Part shown: one piece after another, positions 1-6,658 of the stretch
Position numbering within the stretch: the stretch's first letter is position 1
How the letters are laid out: each line of letters opens with the position of its first letter
Assembly (NCBI GenBank): GCA_001275005.1
Contig: JWZX01002734.1
Span: forward strand, 1 to 14,759
DNA length: 14,759 nt
Direction of reading: 5' to 3'
Source of the DNA: Chrysochromulina tobinii
Lineage: Eukaryota > Haptophyta > Prymnesiales > Chrysochromulinaceae
The notes under the pieces: generated by a model
What the model saw: the letters and a program-made list of their open reading frames with translations, nothing else
The model's database searches: none
What the model was told of the DNA's origin: nothing
Made by a program: the position numbers and the translations under genes

Positions 1-182
1 CGCGAGGGCGTCCCTGGAGCGCCCCGCGCGCGTGGAGGGGCGACCGCGAGCTCACCCTAGGGCAACCGAGGCATGGCGGGCAGGATGCAGCGTCGCCAAG
101 GGCTGGGCCCAAAAGCGTGCGCACCGCGGAGGCCGCGCGCGCGCCGAAGAGGTATGCACGAGGGTTACCTGGCCATTTTGCC

Positions 183-212
183 GGCGCCTCCCAGGCGCGC
201 CTGGGAGGCGCC
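183..212. repeat. Perfect 30-bp palindrome upstream of the channel gene
   Basis: Two 15-base arms meet without a spacer: GGCGCCTCCCAGGCG is followed directly by its exact reverse complement. The centre is GGCGCGCC. It lies 66-95 bases before the preferred channel ATG at 278, so it could be a dyad binding site in the promoter or a stable hairpin in the 5' leader. The frame is also open across it, so a longer protein reading through cannot be excluded. Confidence 0.85.
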
Positions 213-277
213 CCTTGATGAGGGATGTAATTGCGCCTGGCGTCAACCGGTGCTTCGGCTGTGTGTGTTCGAAGTCA

Positions 278-2601
278 ATGGACCATCCCGAGAGCCCGGC
301 GACCACCCAGCCGCTACTCAGCCAGCGGCCATCCATCGAGGGCGGCCAACCCATCCTGGAATCGGGCACATGGATTCGGCTTGCTCCGCCCGAGGCGCAG
401 CGCGACGACTGGTTGGCTCGGCGCTTTGGTTGGAGCCGGCAGATGCGCCTGTGGGTGAATCTGATCTTCCTGTCGTTGGTGTTATCTGCGGTGTACGTGG
501 GCGTGCTCGTCGGCGTCGAGAAGTGGACCTTCGTGCAGAGCGTCTTCTACGCCGCCTCGATTGGTTACTCCGTGGGCATGGTGCCCGAGAACGCGGCAGG
601 GGAGGATCTCAATCTCGAGGATGACGTGGCCATCCTATGCACGTGCGTCTACGCGTTCGCAAGCATGGGATGCCTCGCGTGCGTCGGCGCGCTCCTCGTG
701 CAGCACGTCCTTACGCGCGATGAGAAGTTCGTGCGGCGCGAGATAGAGAGGATCACCAAGGAGAGTCTTGATTGCATCTGATTGCGTCTGATTGCGTCTG
801 ATTGATTGAGAGGATCACCAAGGAGAGTACTGATTGCGTCTGATTGCGTCTGATTGCGTCTGATGGCGGCCTCTGATGGGATTCCAGGAGAGTCCCGTGC
901 CCACCGTGTCCACGTTTGATTGCGTCTGATATCGCTCGGTGGCATTTCGTGTCCAGGTGAGTCTCGTGCCCACCTCGCAGAACGACGTGGGCGGCGCGCG
1001 CGGCACGGGGGGCGGCATGATCGGCGAGAGCACGACCAACGGCGGCGACGGCGGCGGGCAGCTGCGGCGCTCACTGCGGCGCCTGCTGACCCGGCTACAC
1101 TGCATCCAAAACGGCGGAGATACAATCTCGGGCGACTGGCATCTGGCCGTCCTGATCGCATGGCTGTCGACCCTCCTCTGTGGCTGGCTCTACGGCTACT
1201 ATGGCCAACTGCCAGGCCGAGATGAGCAGGACGCGACGCCCGCCGTCTATGCCCTCTGGTGGGCTGTCTCTGCGATGACGGGGGTCGGTGCCGTCTCGCC
1301 TCTCGATTCGGAAGCTGGCTTGGCGCTCGCGACAGTGTACATGGTCGTGGGCGTGCCGATCAACTCTGCTCTGCTCGCGATGTTGATTGATCGGTACCTC
1401 TCTCGTGTGCAGGAGCTTGAGGCGCGGCGCAAGGTGCTCGCTGCCCCGTCGCTGAGGGTTGATGATCTCTGATTGCCTCTCTCCTTCTGTGCGTTGCCCC
1501 GTCGCTGAGGATTGACGACATGAGTGTCTCTTCCCACCGATGATGGCCTCCGATTGCATCCCTCATCAGGTACTCGCCGCCCCGGGGCGATCGACCTTTG
1601 ATGCGCTCGCGCACACGCGCGCCTCCCTGCACCGCTTGACGCACGAAGGACAACGGATGACGCACGAGGGAGCGCACGATCGATCTCGGGTCGAATCTCG
1701 GGTCGGATCTCGGGTCGAATCTCGGGAGGTCATCACGTGGGCCGCCTATCTCGAGCACAAGCTGCGTGAGCTCGCGCAATCTCCGGGGACGCCCCTCACC
1801 ATCGGCCTCATCGACTCGGTCCGCGCCTCCTCATTACTCTGATTGCATGCTGATTGCCTCTCTCATCAGGTCCGCGCCTCCTCATTACTCTGATTGCATG
1901 CTGATTGCCTCTCTCATCAGGTCCGCGCCTCCTCATTACTCTGATTGCATGCTGATTGCCTCTCTCATCAGGTCCGCGCCTCCTTAAGAAGTCTGAGTGC
2001 ATGCTGAGTGCATGCTGATTGCATGCTGATTACACGCTGAGTGCATGCTGAGTGCATGCTGAGTGCATCATGCTTGCATCCTGATGACCTCCTTCATTAG
2101 GTCCGCGCCTCCTTCCTCGCCCTCGGAGGACACAAGGGTTACATCGACATGGACGACCTCGGGCTCAGCGGCGGCGCTGCGGGCGGCGGCTCGTGCAGCG
2201 TACGAAGTACTGTGGGGTTTCTCTTGTCATTAGGTGCCCCGCCCGCCAACAGTGGCGGGTTCTCCTTTTGCGATGGCGCGCCGTTCACCCCGATCTCACG
2301 TCAACCCTCCAGGTCATCGAGGTACCCTCCTGGGATGACCGGCGCTCAGCTCGGCGCTCAGCCCGGTCCGATGGCCACGCCTCCCAGCGCCGTGTCGGGC
2401 GCTGATATCGACGGTTCATTACTCTCGCTGCTCTCGCGCGTCGAGTCGGCGCGCGCCTCCGCCACGGGCGCAATGTCGGGCGTCGCCTGCGGGCAGCTGC
2501 CGCGCGGCGCGGAGTCGACGAGCGGGCGCTCCACCGAGATGCGACGCACCACCTTGGGCACGGACGAGCGTGAGGGCACGGGGCACGGGAACGAGTTTTA
2601 G
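278..2601 (+). CDS. Two-pore potassium-channel-like protein with degenerate selectivity filters and EF-hand-like tail (4 exons)
   Basis: Proposed exons are 278-760, 957-1457 (or 957-1433), 1570-1818 and 2101-2601, about 577 residues. Two copies of membrane segment, pore loop, membrane segment are visible: TM1 about 58-80, pore 1 about 83-102 (WTFVQSVFYAASIGYSVG), TM2 about 116-141, then TM3 about 222-242, pore 2 about 257-275 (WWAVSAMTGVGAVSP) and TM4 about 282-304. This is the layout of two-pore K+ channels of the TPK/K2P type. The T-x-GYGD filter is degenerate in both loops, so K+ selectivity is doubtful. The tail has EF-hand-like pieces (VITWAAYLEHKLRE and FLALGGHKGYIDMDDL) with incomplete calcium ligands, recalling TPK channels, then a Ser/Ala/Gly-rich end. 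ATG 278 is chosen because TM1 follows at a normal distance. The frame is open back to an ATG at 32, and 218 is another candidate. Fold is fairly sure; conductance and the first intron boundary are not. Confidence 0.68.
761..956 (+). other. Channel intron 1 (boundaries uncertain, possible GA-AG intron)
   Basis: The upstream frame ends at a TGA at 779 and the channel resumes in another frame near 957. The acceptor TGTCCAG|GTGAGT at 956/957 is in phase with an exon 1 ending AAG at 760, which needs a GA donor (AAG|GAGAGT). A canonical GT donor at 731 is also in phase but removes ten residues. The interior holds about 10-bp repeats TGATTGCGTC. It also has a copy of the exon 1 end (808-828, copying 746-766) and a copy of the exon 2 start (884-906, copying 953-977). 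Confidence 0.5.
1458..1569 (+). other. Channel intron 2 (phase 0, GT-AG)
   Basis: The acceptor CCTCATCAG|GTACTC at 1569/1570 is clear. Two donors are in phase: GTTGATG at 1458, or GTGCTCGCTGCC at 1434. The 1434 donor resembles the start of the next exon (GTACTCGCCGCC), the pattern seen at other introns here, and would drop eight residues. The segment 1442-1462 is repeated at 1495-1515 with one change. Confidence 0.65.
1676..1726 (+). repeat. In-frame tandem repeat of about 12 bp in the channel C-terminal region
   Basis: Four near-copies of a 12-base unit (TCGGGTCGAATC and variants) encode Arg-Val-Glu/Gly-Ser repeats before the EF-hand-like part. The unit length is a multiple of three, so copy-number changes would keep the frame. 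Confidence 0.75.
1819..1985 (+). repeat. 51-bp tandem repeat carrying splice-acceptor plus exon-start units
   Basis: Units begin at 1819, 1870 and 1921 and are identical over 51 bases; a fourth, partial unit starts at 1972. Each holds GTCCGCGCCTCC (the next exon's first bases), a stop codon in the reading frame (CTC TGA), two CTGAT motifs and the acceptor-like CTCTCATCAG. Units after the first therefore look like decoy exon starts preceded by a complete acceptor. Confidence 0.9.
1819..2100 (+). other. Channel intron 3 (phase 0, repeat-filled)
   Basis: Exon 3 ends in ATC GAC TCG at 1818 and the last exon opens after CTTCATTAG at 2100. The intron begins with GTCCGCGCCTCC, the same twelve bases that begin the next exon at 2101. 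Joining 1818 to 2101 keeps the frame and restores the EF-hand-like segment IDS|VRASFLALGGHKGYI. The inside is a 51-bp tandem array followed by 10-11-bp units such as CTGAGTGCATG. A CTGAT lies about 17 bases before the acceptor. Confidence 0.75.
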
Positions 2602-2668
2602 AAATCGCCGTCCTCAGAATATACTCAATACTAGAAGCGAGCCGTCTGAATAAGTCATGGAATAAGTA
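2602..2668. other. Convergent intergenic spacer
   Basis: Only 67 bases separate the stop codons of the channel gene and the LRR gene. The stretch is AT-richer than its surroundings. Both transcripts must end here or overlap; no AATAAA is seen on the plus strand. Confidence 0.6.
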
Positions 2669-3181
2669 CTAAACACTCGCACACGCACCGCCGCACGTGG
2701 CCACCGTTGTATTGCATGCTGGCAGCGGGCACGCAAACTTGTTGCCACTCAGATCGCAAGCCGGCTGCCCTTTGCCACCACCGGACACGATGCGCTGCAG
2801 CGGTGCACATGCCTCGTCGGGAATCCGACCGCTGAATTGGTTGCCCCCTAGCCCTAGCTGCACAAGCGAACTAAGTTGGCCGAGCTCACTTGGCACACTG
2901 CCAACCAGGTGGTTATGCTCGAGGTCGAGGTCTTCTAATTTGGAGAGGAGGCCGACCGAGGAGGGCAATGTGCCTGTCAGGTTGTTGAAGTCGAGCGCGA
3001 GGATTTTTACCCGACCATCAATATCACATCCGACCAGCTCCCATTCGCAGATGTGGTGCTCGGCAGACAGCCAGTTTCGATGGCGCACCCAGTACTTGCT
3101 CGAGCATGCCGTGCCCAGCTCGATTAGAGCATCGCGATCGAGAGAAGCGCAGCTCGCCAGAGACAAGAATAAGAACAGCAT
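2669..3181 (-). CDS. Small secreted leucine-rich repeat protein
   Basis: The 170-residue product starts with a likely signal peptide (MLFLFLSLASCASL). A plant-RLK-like LRR N-terminal cap follows at about 15-58, with the pattern NWL...CEW..VGCD..GRV. Plant-type repeats with the NxLxGxLP/IP signature then run from about 59 to 125 (NNLTGTLPSSVG, NHLVGSVPSELG, NQFSGRIPDE). The C-terminal end is Cys-rich (141-166) and may form a capping, disulphide-bonded tail. There is no membrane segment or kinase, so it is probably secreted or wall-associated; its ligand is unknown. The ATG at 3181 is chosen because the signal peptide begins there; the frame is open further upstream to 3400, into the divergent gene. 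It shares a promoter of about 180 bp with the Hsp70-like gene. Confidence 0.75.
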   Translation of the reverse strand: MLFLFLSLASCASLDRDALIELGTACSSKYWVRHRNWLSAEHHICEWELVGCDIDGRVKILALDFNNLTGTLPSSVGLLSKLEDLDLEHNHLVGSVPSELGQLSSLVQLGLGGNQFSGRIPDEACAPLQRIVSGGGKGQPACDLSGNKFACPLPACNTTVATCGGACASV

Positions 3182-3358
3182 GCCAGAGGGAGGAGTGTGA
3201 AGAGAGTGACGTTTCGGCCGCCTAAAGGAGCAAGTTCCGGCCTCAAAACAAACCGCTACCGGTTCAAAGACACCGGGGGGAGCCGGGACACACACAGCGG
3301 TACACTCCAGCGTGCTTTCCTTGAAGTCCGATATAAGCCGATCAGGTGTGAAGACCGC
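3182..3358. promoter_or_regulatory. Shared promoter between divergent LRR and Hsp70-like genes
   Basis: The 177 bases between the two chosen start codons must hold both promoters and both leaders. No TATA box is evident. The plus frame is open from an ATG at 3197, so the Hsp70-like protein could start earlier. That would add 54 residues without clear family character. Confidence 0.5.
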
Positions 3359-5796
3359 ATGGCGATGCGGGCGACGTGCGCGTGCTCGCGCTCGCGACAT
3401 TCGTGCGCTTCCCGCGCGCTCGGCCCTTTCTCTGCACGCGCACGCCTGTTGCGAACCTCACGGCCCGCAGAGATTGGCCCGCTGATCGCTGGCATCGGTA
3501 TTGCTGCCGTCCTGTACGGCACAAAGATGCTGCTGGATGTGGCAAACAATCCAGAGGTGCAAGACACGGTGCGAAGAGCGGCAGCAAGCGCAAGCGACGC
3601 AGCAGGACAAGCAGCGGCGCGCGCCAAGGATGCAGCGGCACAGATGCAGCGGGGAGCACGAAGCGGGACAGACGCAGCGTCCGCCTCGACGGCCACGTCG
3701 CCGGACACGCGCACCGCAGAGTCCTACTTCACGACCGATGTGATGGGTGTCGACCTCGGCCACGGTGCCAAGGAGTGGTCGGGCGCGTGCGTCGCGGTCG
3801 TGGCGGGTGGCGTGCTCCGTGTCGTCGAGAACGAGCAAGGCAGTCGTACCACGCCCGGTGCGGTCGCCTTCTCCGACTCGGGCGACGTGCTCGTCGGCCA
3901 GCCCGCGAAGAACCTCCTCTACTCAAGGAACGCGAGGAGCGTGGTCGGGCATCAGCTGCTGCTCGGCATGCAGTACGACTCGCCCGAGGCGACGGCGCTC
4001 CGCACGCCCGACACGGCGCTCCGCACGCCGGGCGCCGGACCGGGCGCGTCGGGCGCCGTGTCGGGCGGGCTCGCCCTTGAGCTTGCAAAGGACTCATCCA
4101 CGGGCATGGCTCTGATCCAGGTCCATGGGGTGGGGCACAAGCCCGAGGAGCTGAGCGGACGCGTGCTCACAGGTGACCACTGAGTGCGCTTGAGTGCGCC
4201 TGAGTGCGCCTGAGTGCGCTTGAGTGCGCCTTAGACTGAGTGCTCACTGATGACTCACTGATGGCTTCCTGATGGCTTAATGATGGCTCACTGATGGTCT
4301 CCGATGACCATTTGTGGCAGTGCTCCGCAGCTCAGCAGAGGCGGCGCTCGGCGGCGGACGCAGCGTGCTCTCCGCCGTCATCGGCACACCGGTGGGAGCA
4401 AGTGAGGCGACGCGTTCGGCACTCGTGGCCGCAGGCAAGCGCGCCGGGCTCCATCGCGTCGAGCTGATCGATGAGGCGATTGCAGGTGATGGCCACTCAT
4501 GATCCCTCATCATGTGACATGGCTCGTGATGAGTGGCCACGTGTCATGTGACACGCCTCCCTAATTTGGCACGCCTCCCTCATTTGGCACGCCTCCCTCA
4601 TTTGGCACGCCTCCCTCATTTGGCAGGTGCATGCGCGGCGGAGCACGAGCTCAAAGAGAGCCTCACCCCCGTGCGTCGGCTTGGCGTGTACGCCCTCGGC
4701 GGCAAGGCCTTCTCCTTCTCAGTGCTCGAGCGCGCCGTGGTGGGCGCCCATAACGGCGCCACTCTGCACGGGTGGAGCGTGCTCGCGGCACAGCGCTCGC
4801 TGCTCATCGGGGCCGAGCGCTTCGATGAGGCGATTGTGGACTTTCTCGTGCGTGAGAGCCTTCTGAGTGCCCCTGATGAGCTCTGAGTAGCTCTGAGTAG
4901 CTCTGAGTAGCTCTGATGAGTGCTGATGAGCGCTGATGAGCTCCGATGAGCTCCGATGAGCTCTGAGTAGATCTGAGTAGCTCCGATGAGCGCTGATGAG
5001 CTATGCACTCAGGTCGCGGGTTTCAAGGAGGAGCACGGCATTGACCTCACGCGTGACCACCTCGCACTGCAACGGCTACATGAAGCGGCCGAGACTGCGA
5101 AGGTGACGCTCACCACGACGCTCACCACGACCGCCACGTCCACCATCTCCTTTCTGATCCCTGATGAGCTCTGATGAGCGCTGATGACCTCTGCTATCAG
5201 GTCGCGCTGACCGCTGCCGTCACATCCACTATCTCGCTGCCCTTCATCACGGCCGATGCCAAGGGGCCCAAGCACATGGAGGTGTCGCTCTCCCGCGCAA
5301 AGTTTGACAGCTTGGTGGAGCCTACGTTGCACGCTTCGATGCAGGTCTCTACTGCAGTCCTCGCTGCGGCATCGGTGAGGCCCTGATTACCTCTGATTAC
5401 CTCTGATTGCCTCTAATGGTCACTGATGACCTCTAATCTCCACTGTCTGCCGATGGCTGCCACTGGCTGCCACTGGCTGCCACTGGCTGCAACTGGCTGC
5501 CACTGAGCGCCTCTGATTGCCTCCCTCATCACGTGAGACCTGGAGGCCTCGAGATGACTGATTGCCACTTCTTGCCACAGATGACCTCTGATTGCCTCCC
5601 TCATCAGGTGAGACCCTCGGACCTCGACGCTATACTCCTCCTCGGCGGCAGCGCGCGCACAGCGGCCGTCGCGGCGCTTGCCACGCGCCATTTCGGGCGC
5701 TCGCCGCTCCGAATGGCGCGTCCGGAGGAAGCTATCGCCCTCGGCGCTGCGGCCCTGGCGCAGCGAATGCAGGCGCAACAGTTTGCGAGCAGCTGA
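3359..5796 (+). CDS. Membrane-anchored, nucleotide-binding-domain-only Hsp70 relative (DnaK/mitochondrial type), probable pseudo-ATPase, 6 exons
   Basis: Exons 3359-4172, 4321-4485, 4627-4847, 5013-5102, 5201-5374 and 5608-5796 join in phase to about 550 residues. The N-terminus is Arg/Ala/Ser-rich with a hydrophobic segment (about 39-60, [16 protein letters not shown]) and an Ala-rich linker, suggesting organelle targeting and anchoring. From 130 the Hsp70 ATPase domain is followable throughout: [21 protein letters not shown] (organellar/bacterial signature), [12 protein letters not shown]-like, [40 protein letters not shown] (500-505) and the final EEAIALGAA. It stops where that domain ends, with no substrate-binding domain. 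Catalytic sites are altered: the DLGTTN loop reads [11 protein letters not shown], the catalytic Lys is replaced (His198), and the DLGGGTFD loop reads ALGGKAFS (349-356), losing both Asp and the Thr. Glu323 remains. ATP hydrolysis is unlikely; a regulatory or structural role is inferred. Homology is sure, function is not. Confidence 0.82.
4173..4320 (+). other. Hsp70-like intron 1 (phase 1, 148 bp)
   Basis: Donor CACAG|GTGACC and acceptor TTGTGGCAG|TGCTCC join as G|TG, giving [15 protein letters not shown], which fits Hsp70. The body is five TGAGTGCGCC-type 10-bp units followed by TGATGGCTCAC-type units. Confidence 0.85.
4486..4626 (+). other. Hsp70-like intron 2 (phase 1, 141 bp)
   Basis: Donor GCAG|GTGATGG and acceptor TTTGGCAG|GTGCAT restore a Gly codon across the junction ([13 protein letters not shown]). 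It contains an inverted repeat, TGGCCACTCAT at 4490-4500 with its complement at 4529-4539, and an 18-bp tandem repeat. Confidence 0.85.
4553..4624 (+). repeat. 18-bp tandem repeat, four copies, ending at the splice acceptor
   Basis: Unit ACGCCTCCCTCATTTGGC occurs four times without spacing; the first copy has one change (CTAATTTGGC), which creates the only CTAAT near this acceptor. The last copy runs directly into the functional CAG. Each unit is a pyrimidine-rich stretch followed by GGCA. Confidence 0.92.
4848..5012 (+). other. Hsp70-like intron 3 (phase 0, 165 bp)
   Basis: Donor CTC|GTGCGTGAG and acceptor GCACTCAG|GTCGCG give [16 protein letters not shown], as expected for Hsp70. The intron is almost entirely CTCTGAGTAG and CTGATGAGCG 10-bp units. 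A CTGAT lies about 17 bases before the AG. Confidence 0.85.
5103..5200 (+). other. Hsp70-like intron 4 (phase 0, 98 bp) opening with a diverged copy of the next exon
   Basis: Donor GCGAAG|GTGACG and acceptor GCTATCAG|GTCGCG give [26 protein letters not shown], matching the family. The first 50 or so intron bases still read [18 protein letters not shown], a recognisable duplicate of the exon 5 start [15 protein letters not shown]. Exon reading alone would extend 24 codons to a TGA. Confidence 0.85.
5375..5607 (+). other. Hsp70-like intron 5 (phase 0, 233 bp)
   Basis: Donor GCATCG|GTGAGGCCC and acceptor CCTCATCAG|GTGAGACCC give [18 protein letters not shown]. The intron start copies the exon start. 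A second diverged copy of acceptor plus exon start lies at 5521-5551 (CTCATCACGTGAGACC), with the AG of the acceptor lost. The body holds CTGATTACCT units and five CTGGCTGCCA 10-bp units. Confidence 0.85.
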
Positions 5797-6658
5797 GTGC
5801 AGAGGGGGGATGATCACGAGGGGTGATCTCGAGCAGCTGACAGGGCTTAGACAGGGGTGATCTCGACGGGTGACTACAGCGACTCCTACTCGGTACTCGC
5901 CGGGTGAGTCTGTCATCGAGTCTGTTCGACGCGAGTCGGACGGTCGGATCGGTCTCGGGCTAGTAAGATCCGGGTCGCCCACGGTCGATCTCCGTCTCGG
6001 AGACCATGACGGGACGCCAACTCCGAACTCGACGCGAGACTTTGACTGTGGTTTGCTCTGTTCAGTGATAAAGACTGGTCTTTCATGATTGTGGTGGACG
6101 TTGACCGAAATATTATATTTACACCCACTATATACACCCTCGAATGGCAATCCAACCTACGGGATCCGTCAGATCCCGGCCCCAGCGCGCCAAGGCCGTA
6201 TACCCCCTATCGTATACCCGAGACGACAGACGGGCGAGAGACACGACACACGCGACACTGGGGGGTGGGGTGGGGGGCGCGTGCCGCCCCCCCCCCCGTC
6301 GTGTGCAGCCCTCCACAGATACATAATACAAGAGGCCGGTCTCAGTGTCATGACAGAGCCATGTGGCGATTGGCGTGCGACGCAGGCCACACCTCCCATC
6401 CCGCATAGTCTCGGCGACGTGTGGGCCCCACTTAGAGCTCCGCACGCGCCGTCAGCATAAATCAGCAGTAATCGGCAGGTCAGCACCCCATTGCTACCCC
6501 ATTGCTCGCATTCCCCATCTACCCAAGGGGGCAGGCACGTCTCCACCCAGGCGCTCGCTCGGTTGTTCAGACACCGTGGGCGGCCTCGCGAGCGAGGGCT
6601 TTGTAATCTTGAGCTCGGACACGAGATCGAGACGAGATCGAGAGGTCCGATTGAGAGC
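5797..6658. other. Convergent intergenic region, no gene seen
   Basis: This stretch lies between the stops of the Hsp70-like gene and the aminotransferase gene. Open frames here are short, overlap on both strands and show no recognisable family. It holds two copies of GGGGTGATCTCGA (about 5820 and 5854), a short AT-rich patch (about 6108-6140), a G/C-tract hairpin and an 11-bp tandem duplication ACGAGATCGAG near 6630. Confidence 0.6.
6260..6297. repeat. G-tract/C-tract hairpin (possible G-quadruplex)
   Basis: GGGGGGTGGGGTGGGGGG is followed by GCGTGCC and a run of eleven C. GGGGGGCG at 6272-6279 can pair with CGCCCCCC at 6285-6292 around a five-base loop, and the G-tracts could also form a quadruplex. 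Its place between two convergent genes would suit transcript termination or polymerase pausing, which is inference. Confidence 0.7.

Noticed and set aside
1819-1985. CRISPR-like array of regular repeats
   Set aside because: Units are directly abutting 51-mers without unique spacers, lie inside a eukaryotic gene, and contain splice-site sequences.
2200-2233. A 34-base intron in the last channel exon (GTACGA...CATTAG|GT)
   Set aside because: It is very short for a spliceosomal intron and would shift the frame; the unspliced frame stays open to 2601. The acceptor-like CATTAGGT is noted as another exon-edge copy.
4173-5607. Transposon-derived introner elements
   Set aside because: No terminal inverted repeats or shared internal sequence were found among the introns; units differ from intron to intron, which fits local duplication better than insertion of a common element.
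5870-6460. Small genes in the convergent spacer (open frames of 70-120 codons)
   Set aside because: Several overlap on both strands, none has a signal peptide, domain or plausible composition, and the region contains homopolymer tracts.
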